Source: Mycobacterium sp. shizuoka-1
GTDB lineage: Bacteria > Actinomycetota > Actinomycetes > Mycobacteriales > Mycobacteriaceae
DNA: 63,587 nucleotides
Assembly (NCBI RefSeq): GCF_002723835.1
Contig: NZ_BEWG01000067.1
Location: 5,486-69,072 of the forward strand
Direction of reading: 5' to 3'
The notes beneath the pieces were generated by a model, which had not been told where the DNA came from, did not search any database, and saw only the letters and a program-made list of their open reading frames with translations. Positions 8,819 to 17,029 of the stretch are shown here, one piece after another (the first letter of the stretch is position 1; each line of letters opens with the position of its first letter). Made by a program: the position numbers and the translations under genes.

Positions 8819-10350
8819 GACGCGCGCGTCTCCCGCTCTGCGAGCCAGCGCAGCACCGGTGAGCGGCCCTGCACCGGAACGGTGTGCAGGGTGTGTCCGG
8901 CGATCCCCCAGCCTGCCAGCAGCCGGTTGGCAGCCGTCCATCCGGTGGTCGCGGCCCGCTCCATCAAGGCCACCGGCAGGTCGATGCGAATACCGTCGCC
9001 GGCCAGCATCAGACCCGCGACCGGGGTGTCCACCGTCGGGCGCTCGGCGAACGAGCCGGGGTTGAACAACGGACAGTCCGCCCGGATCAGCATCGTCTCG
9101 GCCACGATGCCTGCCGCGGCCGTCTCCGGGTACAGCTGGTGCAGGCGGGCCAGCATGCGCTCGCGCAGCTCATCGCGCTCCGAGCCGTCCACCACCGAAT
9201 AGGAATGCACCTCGAGCACCGAACCACGATGTGCGCGTGCCCATTCCGCGGCCTGATCCTCGTAGTTGCTGACCACGCTGATGTTGTCGACCGGCTCCAG
9301 CCCTCCGGTGCCCAGGAACGCGGGCCGGCCCGGATCGACCGGACGGTCCAACCACAGCCGCTGCACCGCGAACCGGGGAGCCGTCTGCAGCGCCAGGACC
9401 CGGCCGCGCCAGCCGTCATCGCCCAGGGCGGGCGAATCGGCCACGATCCGCTGCAACGCGGTGACATCGGTGGCCAGTACCACGCCGTCGGCGTCGATCG
9501 TCGCCCCGGTCGAGTCGCGCACCTGTAGCGCCCTGGATCCGCCGACGCCGACCGATTCGGCACCCACCGACGTGCGTATCCGCACTCCGTGACCGATCAG
9601 ATACTGCTCCAACGGTTCCCACAACGCGGTGTTGAAGTTCGACTCGGCCACGTCGAAGACCAGGCCCTCGCTGGATCCGAGGAAGTAGATGTGGAACATC
9701 GTGGCCAACTCGGCCGCCGAGAGCCGCTCGGGTCGGGCGAAGAAGCTGCGGGCGAACACCTCGAAGGCGAGGTGGCGAGCGGCGACCGGGAAGTTGATGT
9801 CGGTCAGGAACTGTCCGGCGTCGCGGTCGTCGAGCTGGTCGTAGATCTGGGGCACCGAAACCGCCGCCAACGGGGCCGCCGCACCGGCGTTGAGCCGCAT
9901 CAGGTCCCGCATCCGGAAGGTGGGGCTACGCAGCGCGAAGGCCAGCGCGTTCCACGGTGGGGATTTGGGCAGACCCCGGAAGGTGTCCCGGCGGCCCTGA
10001 CCGTCGACCAACGGGTAGTCCTCGACCGCCCGCAGTCGCCGGAGGTCGGGGTCGGTGCGGCGCAGCAACGTCCGCAGGTTGTAGTACTGCCGGAAGAACG
10101 CGTGGAAGCCACGGTTGTTGGCCACCTCGGTGCCGTCGGCCAGCCGCTCGGTCCACCCGCCGACCCGGCCGCCGAGGTACTGCTGGCGCTCCAGGACTTC
10201 CACGGAAACACCGCGTTCGGCGAGCCCGGTGGCCGCCGCCAGCCCGGCGATGCCGGCGCCCACGACCACTACGTGCGGGCGGCTCGGCAGCGCACCGGCG
10301 TGCGGAGCCCCGCCGGGCCCGGGGTGGGTGACACGACGCAGATCGCTCAT
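8815..10350 (-). CDS. crtU: Carotene desaturase/methyltransferase, CrtU-like FAD protein
   Basis: A 511-residue FAD-dependent oxidoreductase. It has a dinucleotide fold VVVVGAGIAGLAAATGLAER near the N-terminus, then LGGRVGGW, the distinctive NNRGFHAFFRQYYNLR block and a C-terminal LAGDGIRI FAD contact. These match CrtU/isorenieratene synthase, which desaturates the beta-ionone ring and shifts a methyl group to give aromatic phi rings, as in the leprotene of some mycobacteria. The start ATG overlaps the methyltransferase stop (ATGA). No lycopene cyclase is in this window, so the beta-carotene substrate would need a cyclase encoded elsewhere. A generic carotenoid oxidoreductase is the alternative. 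Confidence 0.75.
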   Translation of the reverse strand: MSDLRRVTHPGPGGAPHAGALPSRPHVVVVGAGIAGLAAATGLAERGVSVEVLERQQYLGGRVGGWTERLADGTEVANNRGFHAFFRQYYNLRTLLRRTDPDLRRLRAVEDYPLVDGQGRRDTFRGLPKSPPWNALAFALRSPTFRMRDLMRLNAGAAAPLAAVSVPQIYDQLDDRDAGQFLTDINFPVAARHLAFEVFARSFFARPERLSAAELATMFHIYFLGSSEGLVFDVAESNFNTALWEPLEQYLIGHGVRIRTSVGAESVGVGGSRALQVRDSTGATIDADGVVLATDVTALQRIVADSPALGDDGWRGRVLALQTAPRFAVQRLWLDRPVDPGRPAFLGTGGLEPVDNISVVSNYEDQAAEWARAHRGSVLEVHSYSVVDGSERDELRERMLARLHQLYPETAAAGIVAETMLIRADCPLFNPGSFAERPTVDTPVAGLMLAGDGIRIDLPVALMERAATTGWTAANRLLAGWGIAGHTLHTVPVQGRSPVLRWLAERETRAS

Positions 10351-11081
10351 TGCGGTGCGTCCGCCAGGAACGTGTGCACGATGTCGCGCTGCCAACCGGG
10401 CATCGTCTCGCTGTGCACACCGGTGAATCCCGCTGCCACCAGCCGCCGTTGGAAGGCCGCGGTCCCGTCGAACCGGTTCACACTGCGCCACAGGTGGCGG
10501 TAGAGCGCGGTGTCGCGGGTCTGGCGCCAGCCGGCCGGGATGATGATGCCCCAGCAGACCGCATTCCAGATCGCGGTGGCGGCCCGGGAATCACGCACCG
10601 AGTACTCATGCACGGCCAGCGTCCCGCCTGGACGCAGCAGCCGGCGGAACTCGCGCAGCTGGGCGTCGGGGTCGGCGAGATTGCGCAGCAGGTAAGCGGC
10701 CAGGATGCCGTCGAACGGCCCGTGCACCCCGGCGTCGGCGATGGCCTCGATCGGGCTGTGCACAAACCGGACCGTATCCGGCCAGGGCTTCGCCGCGGCC
10801 TCGGCCAGCATGCCCGCCGACGCGTCGACGGCGACGATCTGCGCATGCGGCGCGGCCTCCAGCAGCGCGGCGGTCGACGCGCCCGTCCCGCAGCCGGCGT
10901 CCAGCAGGCGCAGGCCTTCACCGCCGCGCGGAATTCGCATCCGCCGCGCCGATATTCGCAGGTGGTCGTGATAGCCGGGATTGGCTCCGACCAGCTTGTC
11001 GTACGCGTGCGCACCGACGTCGAAGGCGCCGGGAACGTCGGTCACCATCGCAGGCCACCCGGCACGATCGAGTTCTGCCAT
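10347..11081 (-). CDS. Class I SAM-dependent methyltransferase in carotenoid operon
   Basis: A 244-residue methyltransferase of the UbiE/COQ5 type: motif I LRLLDAGCGTGASTAALLE, acidic loop IVAVDASAGML and motif LRPGGTLAVHEY. It lies between crtB and the crtU-like gene; Streptomyces griseus has a comparable crtT methyltransferase beside crtU, whose acceptor is uncertain. The ATG at 11081 leaves 7 bases after the crtB stop. An ATG at 11102, overlapping crtB by 14 bases, is possible. The protein ends by ATGA overlap into crtU. Confidence 0.78.
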   Translation of the reverse strand: MAELDRAGWPAMVTDVPGAFDVGAHAYDKLVGANPGYHDHLRISARRMRIPRGGEGLRLLDAGCGTGASTAALLEAAPHAQIVAVDASAGMLAEAAAKPWPDTVRFVHSPIEAIADAGVHGPFDGILAAYLLRNLADPDAQLREFRRLLRPGGTLAVHEYSVRDSRAATAIWNAVCWGIIIPAGWRQTRDTALYRHLWRSVNRFDGTAAFQRRLVAAGFTGVHSETMPGWQRDIVHTFLADAPQ

Positions 11082-11088
11082 CCATCCA

Positions 11089-12021
11089 TCAGGCCGCACC
11101 ATACCTGCGGGCCCGGCGGGCGCGCAGCAGACCGGTGCCGAAAACCTGCAGCCGCCGGCCGAGCCGGACCGAGGCACGCCGGCTGAACACCGCGTAGTCG
11201 ATGGCCTCGATCCGATCCAGGATCTCCGAGTACAGCGTGAATGCCGTTGCCACACAGGGCCTCGACTGCGGGGCCAGCAACGCGATGCCTTTGCGGGCCT
11301 CCCGGTACACCGTGCGGGTGATGTCGTGCTGGGCCGCCAGGGCACGGCGGACCCGGGGATCGGTTTCCCGGTGGCGGTGACACCACATCAGCAGCTCGCG
11401 GTCGACCCCGAACGCGGCGAGTTCGTCGGCGGGCAGGTAGACCCGGTTACGGTCGAGGTCCTCGTCGACGTCGCGCAGGAAATTCGTCAGCTGGAACGCC
11501 CGGCCGAGTGCCTCGGCGTACGGCGCCGCCTCGTCGGCGGGTCCCACCGTGCCGAGGATCGGCAGCATCTGCAGGCCGATGACGGCGGCCGAACCCCACA
11601 TGTAGCGGTTCAGCGCTAGGCGGTCCGGGTAGTCGGTGACCGTCAGGTCCATCCGCATCGACGTCAGGAAGTCGTCGAACAGGTCCAGGGGGATGCGATA
11701 GGTCCGCGCGGTGTGCAGCACCGCCGCCAGCACCGGCTCCGTCTGGTCGGCGGTGCCGCCGAAGAACTTCGCCGACAACCGATCCAGGCGCTGCTCCCGT
11801 TCGGCGACGGTGGCACCGGCGGCCATGTCGTCGAGGATGTCGTCGGCGTATCGGGCGAAGCCGTACAGCGCGTGTACCGCCGGGCGCTGCGACGGGGCCA
11901 GCAAGCGGGTGGCCAAAAAATACGTCCGGCCGTGCTCGGCGTTCAGCCGCCGGCAGTACCGGTAGGACTCGCACAACCGGGAGTCGTCGATCCCGGCCGC
12001 GTGTAACTCGGTGTGGATCAT
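11089..12021 (-). CDS. crtB: Phytoene synthase
   Basis: A 310-residue squalene/phytoene synthase family enzyme that condenses two geranylgeranyl diphosphates to phytoene, the first committed carotenoid step. Both Asp-rich motifs are present: YADDILDD (about 58-65) and the second site in AFQLTNFLRDVDEDLDRNRV (about 172-191), followed by YLP. The length is typical. The ATG lies 2 bases after the crtI stop, so crtI-crtB are co-translated. No crtE (GGPP synthase) is present in the window. Confidence 0.93.
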   Translation of the reverse strand: MIHTELHAAGIDDSRLCESYRYCRRLNAEHGRTYFLATRLLAPSQRPAVHALYGFARYADDILDDMAAGATVAEREQRLDRLSAKFFGGTADQTEPVLAAVLHTARTYRIPLDLFDDFLTSMRMDLTVTDYPDRLALNRYMWGSAAVIGLQMLPILGTVGPADEAAPYAEALGRAFQLTNFLRDVDEDLDRNRVYLPADELAAFGVDRELLMWCHRHRETDPRVRRALAAQHDITRTVYREARKGIALLAPQSRPCVATAFTLYSEILDRIEAIDYAVFSRRASVRLGRRLQVFGTGLLRARRARRYGAA

Positions 12022-12023
12022 CG

Positions 12024-13538
12024 CTACCTGCTTCCCGAGCTGACGATGGTGCGTGTGGCGAAACGGTCCCGGCCGGCACCGGTGACCCGGTCGGCGGCCA
12101 GCCGGCCGGACAGCAGCGCGGTGGGCATGCCCACGCCCGGCACGGTCGACCCGCCGGCCAGCACGGCGTTGTCGATGCCGCGCACCATGTTGGCGGGGCG
12201 GAAGGGGCCGGTCTGGGCGAACGTGTGGGACAGCGCGAACGGGGTGCCCGCCGCCATGCCCTGGCGCGCCCAGTCGGCGGGCGTGACGACGTCGAGGACC
12301 TCCGCGTCGAGCCCGGGCAGCAACCGGTCGGCGGCGGTGGCCACCACCTCGTGGGCGTAGGACTGCCCGATCGTGTCCCAGTCGAGGCGGCCCGCCCGCA
12401 GGTTGGGTGCCGGAGCCAGGAGGTAGAGCAGGTCACGCCCGGGCGGGGCGAGGCTCGGGTCGCCGGCCGTGGGCCGGGTGACCAGCAGCGACGGATCACT
12501 CATCAGCGCCCCGTCGCCGATGATCTCGTCGAAGGTGCGGGTCCACTGCTGGCCGAAGCTGATGTTGTGATGCCGGAGGCGGTCGCCCACCGCGGGTACC
12601 CCGGCGTGCACGACGACCGCCGACGGAGCCGGCCGCAGCGGCACAAGACGCCGCGGTGTGCGTCCGAGCAACTCGTAAGCCAGCGGCAGTTCTGTGGTGA
12701 GAATAACTGCGTCGCAGGCGATCCGGTCGTCCGCGGTGTGCACCGCGCGCACCCGTGAGCCCGTGCGCTCCAACGCGGTCACCGTCGCCCCGTACCGGAA
12801 TTGCACCCCGGCCCCGGCCGCGACCGCCGCCATCGCCTCGGGCACCGCCCGCATCCCGCCGCGCGGAAAGTACACGCCGGCAACGGTGTCCATGTAGGCG
12901 ATCACCGCGTAGGCGGCCAACGCGTGCCGCGGCGCCACCCCGGCGTACAGCGCCTGGAACGTGAAGATCCGCTGCACGCGTTCGTCGGTGATGAATCGGC
13001 TGACCATCCGCTGCCAGCCCCGGAAACCGCCGATCGCGGCCAGCCGGGCCAGCTGCGGGGTCAGCAGCGACAGCGGCGAGGAGAAGTTCGCGGCGATGAA
13101 CCCGTCGAACTCCAGCCGGTAGAGCGTGGTCAGCCAGTCGCGCAGCCGCAGGTAGCCGGCGGCCTGAGCCGGGCCGGCGAAATCCTCGATCGCTGCGGCC
13201 ATCGCCGCGGCGTCGGTGTGCACGTCCAGCGCGCTGCCGTCGGCGAAGGTTGCCCGGTAGGCGGGCTCGACGGGCGACAGCTCGAGGTGGTCGGCCATCG
13301 AGGCGCCGACGGCGGCGAACGCCTCGGCGATGATCTCCGGCATGGTCAGCACGGTGGGACCGGTGTCGATGCGGTAGCCGGCGAGGTCGGCCTGACCCAT
13401 CCGCCCGCCCGGGTACCGATGGCGCTCGACGACGGTGACGCAGCGCCCCCGGCCGGCAAGATGCAGTGCTGCCGCCAGGCCCGAGAGGCCCGCGCCGACC
13501 ACCACGACGTGGTCGGTGGCGCCCGGGACGCTACGCAT
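12024..13538 (-). CDS. crtI: Phytoene desaturase
   Basis: A 504-residue FAD-dependent CrtI-type desaturase converting phytoene to lycopene. Features are the N-terminal VVVVGAGLSGLAAALHLAGR, the RYPGGRMGQ loop, IDTGPTVLTMP, and the C-terminal carotenoid-desaturase block GGSTVPGVGMPTALLSGRLA. The ATG at 13538 has a strong purine-rich SD (AGGAG at 13545-13549) and starts directly before the dinucleotide fold; longer versions of the frame have no homology. It is the first gene of the leftward carotenoid operon and is divergent from the Dpp-like operon. Confidence 0.93.
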   Translation of the reverse strand: MRSVPGATDHVVVVGAGLSGLAAALHLAGRGRCVTVVERHRYPGGRMGQADLAGYRIDTGPTVLTMPEIIAEAFAAVGASMADHLELSPVEPAYRATFADGSALDVHTDAAAMAAAIEDFAGPAQAAGYLRLRDWLTTLYRLEFDGFIAANFSSPLSLLTPQLARLAAIGGFRGWQRMVSRFITDERVQRIFTFQALYAGVAPRHALAAYAVIAYMDTVAGVYFPRGGMRAVPEAMAAVAAGAGVQFRYGATVTALERTGSRVRAVHTADDRIACDAVILTTELPLAYELLGRTPRRLVPLRPAPSAVVVHAGVPAVGDRLRHHNISFGQQWTRTFDEIIGDGALMSDPSLLVTRPTAGDPSLAPPGRDLLYLLAPAPNLRAGRLDWDTIGQSYAHEVVATAADRLLPGLDAEVLDVVTPADWARQGMAAGTPFALSHTFAQTGPFRPANMVRGIDNAVLAGGSTVPGVGMPTALLSGRLAADRVTGAGRDRFATRTIVSSGSR

Positions 13539-13595
13539 CGCTGGCTCCTCTCCCCGCCGAGGGCTTGGTTCGCCCGGACCGAGCACGTGGAGGCC

Positions 13596-13623
13596 ATACC
13601 CCGCCGGGCGCCCTTGCAATCAC
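13596..13623 (-). promoter_or_regulatory. Candidate sigma-F promoter of the carotenoid operon
   Basis: Reading leftward, GTGATT (13623-13618) is followed after 16 bases by GGGTAT (13601-13596), 57 bases before the crtI ATG. Mycobacterial sigma-F promoters have a GGGTAT/C -10 with a GTTT-like -35 about 16 bases away. The -10 is a perfect match and the -35 is only partial. Pigment production in M. smegmatis is known to need SigF, which makes the site plausible. Confidence 0.45.
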
Positions 13624-13707
13624 GCTGCGGCTGTCGGGTTGCCTGACGTGGGCAATTATCGCAGCTCGGGGTTTAGGACATCAGCGGTTCGGGCAACACG
13701 TTCGCCG

Positions 13708-15234
13708 ATGAAACGACCAGCGGTGCTGACCGCTGTCCTCGTGGTGGCCGCTGCCCTGGTCGCCTGTTCGACCGGCCAGCGAGTGGACCTCGGCGGCCCG
13801 TCGGCCGGCAACCTCACCGCCGCGATCGCCGGCGAACCCGACCAGCTCGACCCGCAGAAGAGCACCGCCTATTTTTCCTTCGAAGTGCTGGAGAACGTCT
13901 TCGACACCCTGGTCGAGCCGGACGAGAACCTCGTGATGCAACCGGCGCTGGCGCAGTCCTGGCAGGTCTCCCCCGACCAGCTCACCTGGACCTTTCAGCT
14001 GCACCCCGGGATCACCTGGCACGACGGCTCACCGCTGCGCGCCTCCGATGTCGTCTACTCCTACCGCCGGATCATCGACCAGAAGCTGGCCAACGCCGAC
14101 AAGCTCAGCGCGGTCCGCGACGTCAGCGCACCAGATCCAGGCACCGTCGTCGTCGCGCTGACCCGACCCACCCCGAACCTGCTGACCAATCTCGGCGGGT
14201 TCAAAGGCATGGCGATCGTTTTGCGCCGCAACGTCGAAAGCGGGCAGATCGCCACCCATCCGGTGGGAACCGGACCGTTCTCCTTCGCCGGCGCCACATC
14301 CGGTGACTCGATCACCCTGCGGGCCAATCCGAAGTACTGGAGAGGTCCGCCGAAGGTTCCCGGGATCACGTTCCGGTTCATCTCCGAGCCTTCGACCGCC
14401 TTGTCGGCGCTGCAGGCCGGCGAGATCGACTGGACGGATGCCATTCCCCCGCAGCGCGTCCGGCAGCTGGCCGACGACGACTCCCTGCACCTGGCCGTCA
14501 CGCCGAGCAACGACTACTGGTACCTGGCCCTCAACCAGGCACGCCCGCCCTGGAACGATGTGCGGGTCCGCCAGGCCGTGGCCTACGGCATCGACCGGGA
14601 CGCGATCGTTCAGGCCACCAGTTACGGCACGGCCACGGCGAATGAGCTTGCGATACCCCAGGGCAACCCCTGGTACACACCCTACGACCGATACCGCCAC
14701 GACGTCGGCCGGGCACGAGACCTGATGCGCCAGGCCGGGGTGGACCGAGCGAATCTGGACCTGCTGGTCACCACCGAATACCCCGAGACCGTCACCGCGG
14801 CGCAGATCATCGCCGACAACCTTGCCGCGGTCGGCATCACGGTCGGCATCCGCACGGTGGACTTCGCTACCTGGCTCGACGAACAGAACAGCGGACATTT
14901 CGACATGCTGATGATGGGCTGGCTGGGCAACATCGACCCCGACGACTTCTACTACGCCCAGCACCACACCGGCGGGTCGAGCAACGCCCAGAAGTTCTCC
15001 GACCCCGAGGTCGACCGCCTGCTCGACGCCGCTCGCACCGAGACCAACCACGATGTGCGGCAACAGAATTACGCCGAGGCGGCGACCATCATCGCGGACA
15101 AGGTCAGCTACATCTACCTGTACAACCCCTCGGTGATCCAGGGCTGGACGACGAATATGAGCGGGTACGAGGCCCGCCGGGACGGCGCGGTGCGGTTCCG
15201 CACCGCGCAACTGAGGACTGGCGGCGCGCGATGA
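13708..15234 (+). CDS. dppA: Peptide ABC transporter substrate-binding lipoprotein (family 5)
   Basis: A 508-residue secreted lipoprotein. The signal peptide ends in the lipobox LVAC, with lipidated Cys20. The mature protein is an SBP_bac_5 oligopeptide/dipeptide/nickel binding fold, with AGEPDQLDP at its start, WHDGSPLRASDVVYSYRRI near 110 and a long C-terminal lobe. It captures peptides or similar ligands outside the membrane for the permease pair encoded next. The order binding protein, permease, permease and fused double ATPase matches mycobacterial dppABCD rather than the oppBCDA order. Its M. tuberculosis counterpart is linked to peptide and heme uptake. The ATG at 13708 immediately precedes the signal peptide. 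Confidence 0.8.
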   Translation: MKRPAVLTAVLVVAAALVACSTGQRVDLGGPSAGNLTAAIAGEPDQLDPQKSTAYFSFEVLENVFDTLVEPDENLVMQPALAQSWQVSPDQLTWTFQLHPGITWHDGSPLRASDVVYSYRRIIDQKLANADKLSAVRDVSAPDPGTVVVALTRPTPNLLTNLGGFKGMAIVLRRNVESGQIATHPVGTGPFSFAGATSGDSITLRANPKYWRGPPKVPGITFRFISEPSTALSALQAGEIDWTDAIPPQRVRQLADDDSLHLAVTPSNDYWYLALNQARPPWNDVRVRQAVAYGIDRDAIVQATSYGTATANELAIPQGNPWYTPYDRYRHDVGRARDLMRQAGVDRANLDLLVTTEYPETVTAAQIIADNLAAVGITVGIRTVDFATWLDEQNSGHFDMLMMGWLGNIDPDDFYYAQHHTGGSSNAQKFSDPEVDRLLDAARTETNHDVRQQNYAEAATIIADKVSYIYLYNPSVIQGWTTNMSGYEARRDGAVRFRTAQLRTGGAR

Positions 15235-16175
15235 TCCGGTTCCTGCTACGGCGCCTGCTGTACTCGGCGGTGGTGCTGCTCGGCGTGCTGGTCGTGGTCT
15301 TCGCGCTCGTCCATCTCGTGCCCGGTGACCCGGTCCGCATCGCGCTGGGTACCCGCTACACGCCCGAGGCCTACCAGGCGCTGCGCGCGGCCAGCGGGCT
15401 GGACCGGCCGTTGATCGAGCAGTTCTTCTCCTATGCCGGCTCGGCAGTGACCGGGGATCTGGGGGTGAGCTTCCGTAACGGTGACCCGGTCACCACCACG
15501 CTGCTGGAACGGCTGCCCGCGACGGTGTCGCTGGCAGTGGTGGGCATCCTGATCGCCTTGGCCATCGCCCTGCCCGCCGGGATCTTCTCGGCATTGCGGC
15601 GCGGCCGGTTGGGCGACGGGATCGTTCGCGTGACAAGTCAATTCGGCGTCTCGATCCCGGATTTCTGGATGGGCATCCTGCTGATCGGGGTGTTCTCCTC
15701 GACCCTGGGGTGGTTACCGACGTCGGGCTACCGTCCGCTGCTCAGCGATCCCGGGGGCTGGCTTCGCCACATCGTGTTGCCCGGGCTGACCGTCGGCCTG
15801 GTGGCGGGCGCGATCATGACGCGCTACGTCCGCTCGGCGGTGCTCGAGGTGGCCACCGCCGGGCACGTCCGCACCGCGCGGTCCAAAGGCCTTGCTCCCG
15901 CGGTCGTCACGTCGCGACACATCGTCCGCAACGCTCTCGTCCCGGTGCTGACCATCACCGGCATCCAGTTGGCGACGATCCTCGGCGGGGTGATCGTCGT
16001 CGAGGTGGTGTTCGCGTGGCCGGGCGTGGGCCGGCTCACCTACAACGCCGTCGCGGCCCGCGACTACCCGGTGATCCAGGGTGCAGTTCTGCTGATCGCC
16101 GCCCTGTTCCTGCTGATCAACCTGGTGGTGGACGTCCTGTATGCGGTGGTCGATCCGCGGATCCGGCTGTCATGA
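15231..16175 (+). CDS. dppB: Peptide ABC transporter permease (DppB-like)
   Basis: A 314-residue integral membrane permease with six predicted helices. The N-terminal signature FLLRRLLYSAVVLLGVLVVV and LVHLVPGDP are typical of DppB/OppB. The EAA-type ATPase-coupling loop is present around TARSKGLAPAVVTSRHIVRNAL. The ATG overlaps the dppA stop (ATGA). It forms the translocation channel with the next gene product. Confidence 0.85.
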   Translation: MIRFLLRRLLYSAVVLLGVLVVVFALVHLVPGDPVRIALGTRYTPEAYQALRAASGLDRPLIEQFFSYAGSAVTGDLGVSFRNGDPVTTTLLERLPATVSLAVVGILIALAIALPAGIFSALRRGRLGDGIVRVTSQFGVSIPDFWMGILLIGVFSSTLGWLPTSGYRPLLSDPGGWLRHIVLPGLTVGLVAGAIMTRYVRSAVLEVATAGHVRTARSKGLAPAVVTSRHIVRNALVPVLTITGIQLATILGGVIVVEVVFAWPGVGRLTYNAVAARDYPVIQGAVLLIAALFLLINLVVDVLYAVVDPRIRLS

Positions 16176-17029
16176 GGGTCTCGAATTGGCGTCTGCTGCT
16201 CGGTAATCCGGTCAGCGCCATCAGTGCCGTCCTGTTACTGGCCGTCATCGCCGCCGCCCTCGGTGCGCACTGGCTGGCGCCGTCGGGTGTCAACGACGTG
16301 GACGTGCCGAGCGCGCTGCGGCCGCCCAGCGGCGCGCATTGGTTCGGCACCGACGAGTTGGGCCGCGACATCGCCTCCCGGGTGCTGGTGGCCACCCGCG
16401 CCTCGCTGCAGGTGGCGGTGGTCAGCGTCGCCTTCGCACTGATCGTCGGGGTAAGCGTCGGGGTGATCGCCGGGTATCGGGGCGGCTGGCTGGACACCGT
16501 GGTGATGCGCTGCGTCGACGTGATGTTCGCCTTCCCGGTCCTGTTGCTGGCGCTGGCCATCGTGGCCGTCCTCGGGCCGGGGCTGACCACGACCATGCTG
16601 GCCATCGGGGTGGTCTACACGCCGATCTTCGCCCGGGTGGCCCGCGCCAGCACCCTGGGTGTGCGGGTCGAACCCTATGTCGCGGTGTCCCGCTCGATGG
16701 GCAGCCCGCACCGCTACATCCTGGTCCGCCATGTGGTGCCCAACATCGCCGGCCCGCTGATCGTGCAGACATCGCTGTCGCTGGCCTTCGCGATCCTGTC
16801 GGAGGCGGCGCTGTCGTTCCTGGGGTTGGGCCTGCAGCCGCCGCAACCGTCCCTGGGCCGGATGATCTTCGACTCGCAGGGCTTCGTCACGGTGGCCTGG
16901 TGGATGGCCGTGGTGCCCGGCGCGGCGATCTTCGTGATCGTGCTGGCGTTCAACCTGCTGGGCGATGGACTGCGCGACGTGCTGGATCCCAAGCAGCGCA
17001 CCACCGCCGAAGCGGGGCGCACCCGATGA
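16172..17029 (+). CDS. dppC: Peptide ABC transporter permease (DppC-like)
   Basis: A 285-residue inner-membrane permease, partner of DppB. It shows an N-terminal helix, HWFGTDELGRDIASRVLVAT (diagnostic of DppC/OppC), several helices, and the coupling loop SRSMGSPHRYILVRHVVPNI. The C-terminal end FNLLGDGLRDVLDPKQR is also typical. The ATG at 16172 overlaps the dppB stop by 4 bases. Longer frames upstream are out-of-frame readings of dppB. Confidence 0.86.
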   Translation: MRVSNWRLLLGNPVSAISAVLLLAVIAAALGAHWLAPSGVNDVDVPSALRPPSGAHWFGTDELGRDIASRVLVATRASLQVAVVSVAFALIVGVSVGVIAGYRGGWLDTVVMRCVDVMFAFPVLLLALAIVAVLGPGLTTTMLAIGVVYTPIFARVARASTLGVRVEPYVAVSRSMGSPHRYILVRHVVPNIAGPLIVQTSLSLAFAILSEAALSFLGLGLQPPQPSLGRMIFDSQGFVTVAWWMAVVPGAAIFVIVLAFNLLGDGLRDVLDPKQRTTAEAGRTR

